Below, piece after piece: positions 43,005 to 51,582 of a stretch of 64,000 bases of DNA (positions are counted from its first letter, which is position 1; the number at the start of each line of letters is the position of its first letter). The notes below the pieces were generated by a model. That model was not told the DNA's origin. It worked only from the letters and a program-made list of their open reading frames with translations, and made no database searches. The stretch covers positions 620,001 to 684,000 of the forward strand of contig NZ_CP019646.1 in assembly GCF_001999965.1 (NCBI RefSeq), given 5' to 3'. Position numbers and translations under genes: made by a program. Source of the DNA: Limihaloglobus sulfuriphilus. GTDB lineage: Bacteria > Planctomycetota > Phycisphaerae > Sedimentisphaerales > Sedimentisphaeraceae.

Positions 43005-44714
43005 ATGCTGACAGGTACAAAGCGAACAGGTAAGTATATACCTACACTGTTATTTATATTGATCTGCGCGTTCTTCGGCGCGTTTTTTATATATCCAATG
43101 CTGCTTGCTGTAAAGGAAGGTCTGCTTCATGATGGAGATCTGAGCCTGTATTGGGTTATCAGCATCGTAAAAAACAAGATTTTGCTCCAGAAGTTTATTA
43201 ACAGCCTGCTGTTAGCTGTAATAACAACTTTTTTGATTATATGTCTCTCCCTTCCACTGGCGATGATCAGTGCCAATTGCAGTTTCAAAGGCCGCGATAT
43301 AGCCGCGAATCTGCTTCTGCTGCCTATGATTATGCCGCCGTTTGTGGGGGCTCTTTCTGTTAAGAGATTTTTCGCCCAGCACGGCATACTCAACCAGATA
43401 TTGATAAAAGCGGGCGTGATTGAGTTTTCGCAGGCGTATGACTGGCTTGGTACCGGTTTCGCGGCGGTAGTGCTGATGCAGATGCTGCACCTGTTTCCCA
43501 TAATGTATCTGAATCTGACATCATGCCTGTCTAATATTGACCCCATGTATTACGAGGCGGCGAAAAACTTCGGGGCTTCGGGCTGGAAACAATTCTGGAA
43601 AATAACTCTACCTCTTTTGCGGCCTGGAATATTCGCCGGCAGTTCCATCGTGTTTATCTGGTCGTTTACAGATATTGGAACGCCGTTAATATTTGATTAT
43701 AATGAGCTTGCTTCGGTAAAGGTGTTTAACGAGCTGCAGCAGTCAAACATCAGCGGCAGCGCATACGGTTTTGTTATTGTTCTGCTTTTGGTCAGTGTTG
43801 CCTGTTATTCACTGACTAAAGTCGTTCTGGGAAAGCCGGTAGCATCAGACACTTCCAAAGCGACAGTCTCGGCGCAGTCCAGGCGGCTTTCAGGTATTAA
43901 AACGTTTCTTGTCTGGCTTCTGTTCGGCTCTGTTACCCTGATCGCGATCATGCCGCACCTTGGCGTAATAGTCACCGCTTTTGCCGACCGCTGGGTAAGC
44001 ACAATCGCCCCTGAATCCTGGACTTTAAACCACATGAAGTTTGTCCTTACCCAGCAGCAGACACGAACGAGCATTATCAACAGCCTCAAATACGCATCAT
44101 GCTCCACGCTGCTGGATATCGTAATAGGAACCACCGCGGCATGGCTGATTATAAGGCGCAAGCATTTTGGCTCACGTGCGCTTGATTCGATGCTGATGAT
44201 GCCTCTGGCAGTTCCGGGGCTTATACTCGCGGCAGGATTTATCGCCATGACAGTTATGGGAAGCCGGTTCGAGCGTATTGGCCCGGCTTACAACCCATTC
44301 ATAATCATAGTGATAGCCTATGCAGTACGCCGCATACCGTTTGTGGTCAGGGGTGTTTCGGCCGGACTTCAGCAGATACCGGTAACACTGGAACACGCGG
44401 CTATGAATCTGGGAGCGTCTCGATTTACCGCGTTTAAACGGATAACAATGCCGCTGATTTCGGCTAACATAATCGCTGCCGGCGTGCTTACGTTTGCTTT
44501 TGCGATGCTCGAGGTCAGCGATTCTCTGGTGCTTGCCCAGCAGGCGGCGCATTATCCGATAACAAAGCAGATGTACGTTTCCGTGGCGGCGAATCCCGAT
44601 GCGGTCAATATCGCCTCGGCACTTGGCGTGGTGGGAATGGTGCTGCTGGGCGGTTCGATGTTTGCCGCGTCGATGCTGATGGGGCGTAAACTCGGGGCAA
44701 TATTCAGGGTTTGA
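43005..44714 (+). CDS. ABC transporter permease, Fbp/ThiP type
   Basis: A 569-residue inner-membrane protein with about 12 transmembrane helices in two homologous halves, as in FbpB, AfuB and ThiP. Each half carries an EAA loop for ATPase contact: EAAKNFGASGWKQFW near 185 and EHAAMNLGASRFTAFK near 470. It should import iron(III), phosphonate, thiamine or a similar small ligand with a binding protein, but none is adjacent. RBS AAGGAAAA lies before ATG 43005. It is followed by its ATPase after a repeat-filled gap. Confidence 0.85.
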   Translation: MLTGTKRTGKYIPTLLFILICAFFGAFFIYPMLLAVKEGLLHDGDLSLYWVISIVKNKILLQKFINSLLLAVITTFLIICLSLPLAMISANCSFKGRDIAANLLLLPMIMPPFVGALSVKRFFAQHGILNQILIKAGVIEFSQAYDWLGTGFAAVVLMQMLHLFPIMYLNLTSCLSNIDPMYYEAAKNFGASGWKQFWKITLPLLRPGIFAGSSIVFIWSFTDIGTPLIFDYNELASVKVFNELQQSNISGSAYGFVIVLLLVSVACYSLTKVVLGKPVASDTSKATVSAQSRRLSGIKTFLVWLLFGSVTLIAIMPHLGVIVTAFADRWVSTIAPESWTLNHMKFVLTQQQTRTSIINSLKYASCSTLLDIVIGTTAAWLIIRRKHFGSRALDSMLMMPLAVPGLILAAGFIAMTVMGSRFERIGPAYNPFIIIVIAYAVRRIPFVVRGVSAGLQQIPVTLEHAAMNLGASRFTAFKRITMPLISANIIAAGVLTFAFAMLEVSDSLVLAQQAAHYPITKQMYVSVAANPDAVNIASALGVVGMVLLGGSMFAASMLMGRKLGAIFRV

Positions 44715-44850
44715 TTTAATTAAGAATTAAGAATTAGGAATTGAAACAGCAAGTGGACATGATTAACAAGATTTACAGGATAAAAAAACAAATTTAAAAC
44801 CTGCTAATCCTGTCAAATAAGATTAAAAATTAAGAATCAGGAACATCTGG
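44715..44850. repeat. Dispersed AT-rich repeat unit
   Basis: The gap between the permease and the ATPase carries sequence related to the repeat array near 26000: AATTAAGAATTAGGAATT, GACATGATTAACAAGATT and TCCTGTCAAATAAG. It may be a separate copy of the same repeat family. Confidence 0.6.
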
Positions 44851-44854
44851 TTAT

Positions 44855-45937
44855 ATGAGACAGATAAAAATAGATAATATTCATAAGAGTTACAAGCAGA
44901 GCGGCTCTCAGCTGAAGATTCTGGACGGGATCAATATAACAATAAGCTCGGGTGAGTTCTTTTTTCTGCTGGGCCCCAGCGGCTGCGGCAAAACGACACT
45001 GCTTAGGATAATCTGCGGGCTTCTCGAGCCGAGCTCGGGCAAGATATTTTTCGACGACAAAGACGTTACACAAGAGTCTGTCCAAAAAAGAGATACTGCG
45101 ATGGTTTTCCAGAATTACGCCCTATGGCCGCACATGACTGTGCAGAAAAACACGGAGTTCGGCCTTGAAATGAAGGGCGTTGACACCAAACAAAGGGCGC
45201 AAGAGGCCCTGAAAAACCTCAAAATGGTTCAGATGGACGAATACGCATCCAGGAAACCCAACCAGCTCTCCGGCGGCCAGCAGCAGAGGGTCGCGCTTGC
45301 CAGGGCGATAGCATCACGGCCGCAGTGCCTTCTGCTCGATGAGCCGCTGAGCAATCTTGATGCAAAACTCCGGCTCCAGATGCGAGGCGAGCTTCGCCGG
45401 CTGGTCAAATCTTCCGGCATTACAGGTATTTACGTTACTCATGACCAGAAAGAGGCCCTGTCAATGGCGGACCGTATAGCCATTATGCACCGCGGACGGG
45501 TTGAGCAGGTTGCCAGTCCGTTTGAGATGTATGAGAGGCCGCACACGTCTTTTGTTGCCGATTTTGTCGGCGAGGCCAATTTCCTTGAAGGCAAAACAAC
45601 TAAGGAGGGCGAATGTGTTGCGGTTAACACACCTGTTGGAACAATATCTGCCCAGATGAATGATTTCTTCACTGATGGGGCAGTGTCAAGGTGCTGTATC
45701 CGTCCGGAAAAGATTACCATGGCGGCCGCAAACGAATCACCTCTGGAGGGTTATGAAAACAAAATACCGGCCTCTATAATTTCCCGAACTTATCTGGGTG
45801 AGTCCATCCAGTACGAAGTCGCTCTCAAGGACAAGCAAAGCTGGAAAATATCTGTCCCCGGTTCAATGAAATTTCCCGAAGATAAAGAAACTTACCTGTA
45901 TTTCAAAACAAACGACGTTGTATTGTTAAGAGAATAA
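44855..45937 (+). CDS. ABC transporter ATP-binding protein, Fbp/Pot type
   Basis: A 360-residue ATPase. Walker A GPSGCGKT is at 40-47, the signature LSGGQ at 138-142, Walker B LLLDEP at 159-164, D-loop SNLDAKLR after it, and the switch His in VTHDQKEA. A TOBE-like C-terminal domain (about 240-355) contacts the regulator or substrate. It pairs with the permease upstream (same strand, 140 bases away, no promoter recognised). The missing binding protein leaves the substrate unknown. Confidence 0.88.
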   Translation: MRQIKIDNIHKSYKQSGSQLKILDGINITISSGEFFFLLGPSGCGKTTLLRIICGLLEPSSGKIFFDDKDVTQESVQKRDTAMVFQNYALWPHMTVQKNTEFGLEMKGVDTKQRAQEALKNLKMVQMDEYASRKPNQLSGGQQQRVALARAIASRPQCLLLDEPLSNLDAKLRLQMRGELRRLVKSSGITGIYVTHDQKEALSMADRIAIMHRGRVEQVASPFEMYERPHTSFVADFVGEANFLEGKTTKEGECVAVNTPVGTISAQMNDFFTDGAVSRCCIRPEKITMAAANESPLEGYENKIPASIISRTYLGESIQYEVALKDKQSWKISVPGSMKFPEDKETYLYFKTNDVVLLRE

Positions 45938-46024
45938 AATACTTAGAGTTTGCCGGAACTTTTTTTGAAAATTTTAGTATAAACAAATAAAACGCTAACA
46001 TTATTTAGGGACAATAAAGTCGAT

Positions 46025-47020
46025 ATGAAAACTGTTATTAGCCAAAGAACAAAACCGCCTCTTCTCTCCGCAGGGTTCACCCTCATAGAGCTTTTGGTTG
46101 TAATATCAATCATAGCTTTGCTTATGGGAATAATGATGCCGGCGCTTAGCCGTGCCAGAGCTATAGCTCAATCGGCAGTATGCAAATCCAATCTCCGCCA
46201 GTCCGGAATCGCCCTGGCAACCTATACCGCTTCAAATAAAGACTGGCTGCCCGGCCCCAACACCAGCGGCGGCAATATCGCCAGAAATGAGGCAACTCCC
46301 AAAGAGCTGGCTTCCAAAACCAGTCCGGTGCAGAACTGCGACTGGATATCGCCTCTTCTCGGCAACGAATTCGGCCTTCCAACCGACACCGAAGAGCGAA
46401 TTATAGAGCTTTGTACTAATACGTTTGTGTGTCCTTCCAACAAAGCCAAATATGATTATGAGTATCCCGGCGGGTTTATAAATAAAGTTGACGTTACTTC
46501 GCTTAAAGTTTTCAGCTACTCATCGCCCACAGCCTTTCACGCATACAGTTTTCGCAATACCGGCAAACCTGTAACCGATGCCGAGATACGCAATGCCGCG
46601 ACAGTAGCTCCCGGTTATGTGCCCAAGATGACAAAAATAGGCAGTGCTCAGCGGAAGATATTTGTGCTTGAGGGCACACGCTACTTAAGAGAAACCGGCG
46701 GCGTCTATCAGGCTTCATTGAACAATATCAGGTATCAGAACGACGGGGGCAACTATATGGTCTGGGGGCCTGCTACACAGTTCCCCGGTGATCCGTTTGT
46801 CATTGGCACGCCGGCAAATCTGGAGTTGACCGATACCGCCCGCAAATATGCTTACAGGCATAATGACGGCTTCAACACAGCGTTTTTTGACGGCCATGTA
46901 GAATCACTTAGCTGGCAGGAAAGCCTCGATATAAGGATGTACTGGCCGAGAGGCTCTCGGGTTATGCGGGCAAACTTTACCTACGACCCAAACGACAGAA
47001 ACGGCATGACAATAAAATAG
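46025..47020 (+). CDS. Prepilin-like protein with H-X9-DG domain
   Basis: A 331-residue type II/IV pseudopilin-like protein. The leader peptide ends at Gly17, followed by FTLIELLVVISIIALL, the N-methylated helix, with Glu22. The remainder is a DUF1559-like globular domain ending with HNDGFNTAFFDGH (His, nine residues, Asp-Gly), the H-X9-DG motif that is very frequent in planctomycetes. I infer a secreted or surface pseudopilin-like protein; its secretion machinery is not in the window. It precedes the two dockerin genes on the same strand. Confidence 0.88.
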   Translation: MKTVISQRTKPPLLSAGFTLIELLVVISIIALLMGIMMPALSRARAIAQSAVCKSNLRQSGIALATYTASNKDWLPGPNTSGGNIARNEATPKELASKTSPVQNCDWISPLLGNEFGLPTDTEERIIELCTNTFVCPSNKAKYDYEYPGGFINKVDVTSLKVFSYSSPTAFHAYSFRNTGKPVTDAEIRNAATVAPGYVPKMTKIGSAQRKIFVLEGTRYLRETGGVYQASLNNIRYQNDGGNYMVWGPATQFPGDPFVIGTPANLELTDTARKYAYRHNDGFNTAFFDGHVESLSWQESLDIRMYWPRGSRVMRANFTYDPNDRNGMTIK

Positions 47021-47082
47021 ATTAAGGAGTTTTCGCTATCAATCCATATAGAATTATTCGCGGCGGCTCCGAAAAAAGGGCA

Positions 47083-49260
47083 TTGTTTGTTTTTGCCCTG
47101 GCGGCTGTTTTTTGTTCAAGCGGCTTAGCTTCAATTCGTATAGCTACCTACAACATCGCCCAGGGTGATATCAGAAACGGGCTGGAAACAGTTCTGGCCG
47201 GAATAAGCCAGAGCAGCTCCGCCGGCATTTCAAAACCGTTTGACCTGCTCGTCCTGCAGGAACAGGATCCGGATACAGATACCACAATACAGATAAAAAA
47301 TATTATTCGCGGCCTTTATCCGGATCAGGATTACCGCTGCGGAAATCTCACTACCAGTGATATAGGCATCGGCGGCAGTCCCGGGGCGGTTTATAATTAT
47401 AAAACCCTGCGTCTGCTCGAAGAAAGGGCCATCAGTACGCCCGGTATCAGGACGCCGATACGCTACAAGTTCAGCCTGGCAAATTATCCTCAGTCGCCGG
47501 ATACGGAATTTTATGTTTATGTCTGCCATCTCAAGGCGTCTCAGGACAGTGCCGCTCAAAGGGCGGATGAGGCCGAGGCGATCCGGTCGGACGCGGATGC
47601 ATTGGGTGCCGGCAAAAACGTTATTATTGCAGGCGATTTAAATCTTTACAGCAGTTCAGAGTCAGCCTGGGCAGAATTAACCGCTGCCGGCAATGCGCAG
47701 ATGCATGATGCGGCAGTTGGCGGCGTGGGCTACTGGCATGATAACAGCAGTTTCAGGCATCTGCACTCTCAGGCTCCAAGCACCAATCCCGGCCCCGGTC
47801 TGGTCGGTGCGGGCATGGATGACCGGTTTGATTTTCAAATGCTTTCATCAGAGCTCATGGACGATGCCGGATTCTCACATATCAGCGGCACATACAGGGT
47901 ACTCGGCAACAACGGTTCGCACCAGCTCAACGAGTCAATATCAACAGGCAGCGGCGGTTCTGCCCAGCTGCTAAACGCGATAATGTCGGCTTCTGACCAT
48001 TGCCCGGTAATCCTCGAGTATCAGCTGCCCGCGGTTATGAATGTCCAGACGCAGTTTGAACTGCCCGCACCATTTGTGGTTTCAACGGGTTACAAATTTC
48101 CATTGTTGATATCAAACTCCGCCGACACGCAGGTCTCTGCCGGCGCGGACGAGCTGGATTATCATATAACTTTAACTCACACTCTGTTGTCCGAGCCTGA
48201 TAACCAGGGCAGCGATTATGAATCCATGACCGGAACCGATGTCGGCAGCGGGCAGATGCAAGGTAGTTTTGATTTTGATGAGGTTTCCGGCGGCTATTCA
48301 ATTGACGGCGCAGGGGTTATATCCGGCATGTCAGAGAATTTTTATTATGTTTACAAGCCGGCGGCTGAGCAGAGTGAATATGTTTACCGGCTTAACGATA
48401 TCTCGGGCGGCCTTGACAGTGGTACCGCGGGCATGATGCTGCGTGGAAGCCTCGAGACAGGCAGCGTTTACGGGTATCTCTATGCCACAAAGAGCGGCTA
48501 TTTGTCCTGGCGCAGGCGAACTTCTGCCGGCGCAATTGCCATGACCACACCTCCGCAGCAGGTGTCACTGCCGGTATGGCTGAAAGTATCAGTCAATGGC
48601 GGTACGCTGGCAGCGAGCTATTCACCCGACGGGACCGGCTGGAATGAGCTTGTATCAGAAAGTATCGGCATACAGGGAGGTTACGCCGGACTGGCGGTAT
48701 CCTCCGGCTCTGATACAGAGACGCTCAACGCGGTGTTTTCTCCCGCGGGCAGTTCCGGCGGTTCGGCAGTAATAGAAACTGACGGTCAGGCTCTTGCTGC
48801 AGGCGATGTGAACAATCACTCATTTTTCGCAGGCAACGCCGCCGCGGGCACATGGACTACAAGCGTCAGTATAACTTCTGATTCTAAAGCGGTTAAAGAC
48901 GGTTCGTTTGACGCATCGCTTTCTTATGTCGCGGTGGAACATGACGATGTTACCGGCGATGGCGTTTTTTCACTTGACGATATCAATACTCTCTTAGACA
49001 ATATGGAATCAGAGACCGCCGCGGGCGACTATGACGGCGACGGTGTTATAACTCTGGCAGACCTGGATTTACTGCTTGAGATAATGGGTATTCCTGCCGG
49101 CGATACAGACCTGAGCGGGCGAGCGGACAGCGGGGATTTTTTCGCCCTGGCTGATAACTGGCTCAGGATTTTATCCGGCTGGCAAAACGCCGAGCTAAAC
49201 GGTGACGGCGTTATCAATTACGAAGACTGCGCCCTTATGTCAAAGGGCTTTATATGGTAA
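47083..49260 (+). CDS. Secreted endonuclease/exonuclease/phosphatase protein with dockerin
   Basis: A 725-residue protein. Residues near 17-310 form an endonuclease/exonuclease/phosphatase domain: RIATYNIAQGD, LVLQEQDPDT, NVIIAGDLNLYSSS and SASDHCPVILEY supply the metal and catalytic Asn, Asp and His. A beta-sandwich region follows, then dockerin repeats (DVTGDGVFSLDDI and GDYDGDGVITLADL, with a further NGDGVINYEDC at the end). The start is uncertain: TTG 47083 lacks a charged n-region, whereas an upstream ATC (47038) has an ideal AAGGAG 8 bases before it and would add a basic signal-peptide start. It could be a nuclease or a lipid phosphatase. Confidence 0.8.
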   Translation: MFVFALAAVFCSSGLASIRIATYNIAQGDIRNGLETVLAGISQSSSAGISKPFDLLVLQEQDPDTDTTIQIKNIIRGLYPDQDYRCGNLTTSDIGIGGSPGAVYNYKTLRLLEERAISTPGIRTPIRYKFSLANYPQSPDTEFYVYVCHLKASQDSAAQRADEAEAIRSDADALGAGKNVIIAGDLNLYSSSESAWAELTAAGNAQMHDAAVGGVGYWHDNSSFRHLHSQAPSTNPGPGLVGAGMDDRFDFQMLSSELMDDAGFSHISGTYRVLGNNGSHQLNESISTGSGGSAQLLNAIMSASDHCPVILEYQLPAVMNVQTQFELPAPFVVSTGYKFPLLISNSADTQVSAGADELDYHITLTHTLLSEPDNQGSDYESMTGTDVGSGQMQGSFDFDEVSGGYSIDGAGVISGMSENFYYVYKPAAEQSEYVYRLNDISGGLDSGTAGMMLRGSLETGSVYGYLYATKSGYLSWRRRTSAGAIAMTTPPQQVSLPVWLKVSVNGGTLAASYSPDGTGWNELVSESIGIQGGYAGLAVSSGSDTETLNAVFSPAGSSGGSAVIETDGQALAAGDVNNHSFFAGNAAAGTWTTSVSITSDSKAVKDGSFDASLSYVAVEHDDVTGDGVFSLDDINTLLDNMESETAAGDYDGDGVITLADLDLLLEIMGIPAGDTDLSGRADSGDFFALADNWLRILSGWQNAELNGDGVINYEDCALMSKGFIW

Positions 49261-49302
49261 TTTTAAAGTATAAAAGATGTTTAATTCCAAGGATTTTTTA
49301 AA

Positions 49303-51453
49303 ATGAAAAGATTATGTTTTACACTTCTGGTCATTTCCCTGCTCGCGGCGGTGCCATTCGCTTCGGCAAAAACACGCTACTATGACTGGGAAACCGGAAC
49401 GGAAGCCTACATGGGCTATTATGGAAATGTGGACACGGTTAATACAGGTTTCAGCACAGAGCAGGCCCGCAGCGGTTTACAGTCATTGAAGATTGTAGAA
49501 GATCCAATTGGCGGCACCCCTCAGACTTATGTTTGCTGGGTAACCGATGTTGAGTCTGGCGATGTGATAACAGCCAAAGGCTGGATCTGGAGTAATACTC
49601 AGAATGCGGAAGATAAACCCAATGGTCGTTTCTGGATGCACTATTCTTCTGATACTGACATAAACGCATATGATGGCTCTATCAGTGGACAAGATGAAAG
49701 TCTTGTTGGTACGACCAATTGGATGGAATTTACTCAAACTATTACTGTTGATTCCGGTAAAGTTGCTGTTGTAGTTGAGGCTCGAATCTCAAGTGGAGCT
49801 GCTCCTGCTAACGTCATTTATATTGACGATTTGACAGTAACCGTTCCCGAGCACTGCACGATAGTTTTCCCTGATGGCACAGAAGGAATTGATCCCGGTC
49901 TGGCTATGGTAACTGTGCCTGATGTTGTCGGTATGACCGAAGCGGCGGCAGTCAGTGCTATTGAATCAGCCGGGCTTACCGCGTTTATATCGTACAATTT
50001 TGATGAGACCGTTCCTGCCGGCGAGGTTATTTCTCAGAATCCTGATGCACTTACAGAGATAGAAGAAGGCTCGCAGGTTACAATAGTTGTTTCTAAAGGC
50101 CCGGCTCCGGTTCAGGCGATCAGTGAATACGGCTGGGAAAACCGCGGCACCGATTTGGGTGTTTACGGCAGCGGCTATTCTGAAAATGATTTTACAACAG
50201 CGTATGAAGGCAGCCGCTCACTGAAGGTGGTCAGAGGAACGAGCAATCCGAATATCTATGTCGCATGGATAACCGGTCTCAATGACGGTGAGCAGGTTAC
50301 TGCGACAGTCATGGGTAAATATGCCGGTGCGGGCAGCGGGCTGCGGCTTTACGCCCAGCAAAACTCTGGTACCCTCAACGCCGAAGAGTATAACGGCAGT
50401 ATCGGCGGAATGCAGGATTATCTGGCAACAGGCGACTGGGGCCAGATGTCATATACCTGGACGGCGGGAGACGGCTACGGCGGAATAACAGTGCAAATCC
50501 GTGTCTATGGTGATGAAGGTGATTACGGCTGGGTTGACGCTCTTGCTATATCGGCACCAGAGACCGCAACGGTTCATTTCCCCGAAGAGGTTACTGATCC
50601 TGTATGTACCGCGCCTGCCGGGGATATAACCGGTGATTGTGTTATTGACCAGGCTGACCTTGCCGCGGTTACGGATAACTGGCTTGTTACTAACTGGGGC
50701 CCGTTTGACCTTGCCGGCTACCAGAGCTACGGCTATGACTGGCGTGATACCGGTTATACGATAATTGGTGAGTATAACGGAGCTGTGCCGGCAAATATTG
50801 AGATGCTTGATGCGAAGTCCGGCCGTGTTCTCGAGTGCAGACGCGGCGTAAACGGTTTTCCGCAGTTCTATATCTCGCGTGTTGCCGGTTATGACGGCGG
50901 CCTCCAGGGCGGCGACAAGATTCTGGCAACAGTACGTATGAAAAGCCCGATGGCAGAGGGCCTTGAGCTTGTCGGCTTCCATGTAGAGGGCGACACCCTT
51001 GGCAGTTACAGTTATGCCGGCGGAAAGACATACACTGGCCTTGTCAGTACGACTGAATGGGCCGAATATACATTCGAGTTTGTCTATGAAGACGGCACCG
51101 AAACTGATCCCAGAAATGGTTACGTCGTAGCTGTAGAAGGAACCGGCAAGGGTGTTGACGGTGATGTTATTGGCTACGTAGATGAGATTATAGTAAGCGC
51201 GCCTTACCGTGAAAACGGTGGTATGCCGGCTATTGAGTTGGAATTTGGTGCTGATTACCCCAATAATTATGACCTGAATTTCGGCTATGCAGTAGCTCAG
51301 GTTGATGTTCCTCTTCTTGAATCGTGTAACGGTAATCCCCAGGGCGATGTCAACGGCGATTGCTATGTGACACTTGCAGACTATGCGTATCTGGCTGTAG
51401 AAGGGGCCTGGATGAAGTGCTTCTGGGATCCGATTACAGAATGCCCGCAGTGA
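49303..51453 (+). CDS. Secreted PASTA-dockerin protein with beta-sandwich modules
   Basis: A 716-residue exported protein. Signal peptide MKRLCFTLLVISLLAAVPFA, cleavage near residue 22. Three similar beta-sandwich modules follow (WETGTEAYMGYYGN at about 29, YGWENRGTDLGVYGSGY at about 275, YGYDWRDTGYTIIGEYN at about 475), each resembling a carbohydrate-binding fold. Between the first two is a PASTA domain (203-267, TVPDVVGMTEAAAVSAIESAG). A dockerin-type repeat (GDITGDCVIDQADLAAV) is before the third module and another, GDVNGDCYVTLADYAYL, is near the C-terminus. PASTA is usually on peptidoglycan-sensing kinases, so its place here is unusual. Likely surface or matrix protein. Confidence 0.82.
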   Translation: MKRLCFTLLVISLLAAVPFASAKTRYYDWETGTEAYMGYYGNVDTVNTGFSTEQARSGLQSLKIVEDPIGGTPQTYVCWVTDVESGDVITAKGWIWSNTQNAEDKPNGRFWMHYSSDTDINAYDGSISGQDESLVGTTNWMEFTQTITVDSGKVAVVVEARISSGAAPANVIYIDDLTVTVPEHCTIVFPDGTEGIDPGLAMVTVPDVVGMTEAAAVSAIESAGLTAFISYNFDETVPAGEVISQNPDALTEIEEGSQVTIVVSKGPAPVQAISEYGWENRGTDLGVYGSGYSENDFTTAYEGSRSLKVVRGTSNPNIYVAWITGLNDGEQVTATVMGKYAGAGSGLRLYAQQNSGTLNAEEYNGSIGGMQDYLATGDWGQMSYTWTAGDGYGGITVQIRVYGDEGDYGWVDALAISAPETATVHFPEEVTDPVCTAPAGDITGDCVIDQADLAAVTDNWLVTNWGPFDLAGYQSYGYDWRDTGYTIIGEYNGAVPANIEMLDAKSGRVLECRRGVNGFPQFYISRVAGYDGGLQGGDKILATVRMKSPMAEGLELVGFHVEGDTLGSYSYAGGKTYTGLVSTTEWAEYTFEFVYEDGTETDPRNGYVVAVEGTGKGVDGDVIGYVDEIIVSAPYRENGGMPAIELEFGADYPNNYDLNFGYAVAQVDVPLLESCNGNPQGDVNGDCYVTLADYAYLAVEGAWMKCFWDPITECPQ

Positions 51454-51506
51454 TAGCTGCAATCTCATAAAACAGATAAGCCCTTTAACGGGCACGAGAT
51501 TATAAA

Positions 51507-51541
51507 AAAGGCCGCTCGTGAGATAATCACGGGCGGCCTTT
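51507..51541. terminator. Bidirectional terminator between convergent genes
   Basis: AAAAGGCCGCTCGTGA and TCACGGGCGGCCTTTT form a stem with one G-T pair and a loop of GATAA. A run of A before and of T after lets it serve the dockerin gene (rightward) and ptsP (leftward). Confidence 0.88.
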
Positions 51542-51582
51542 TACTGTTGGTCTGTATGAATTATGTTTCAAGCTCAACTTGG

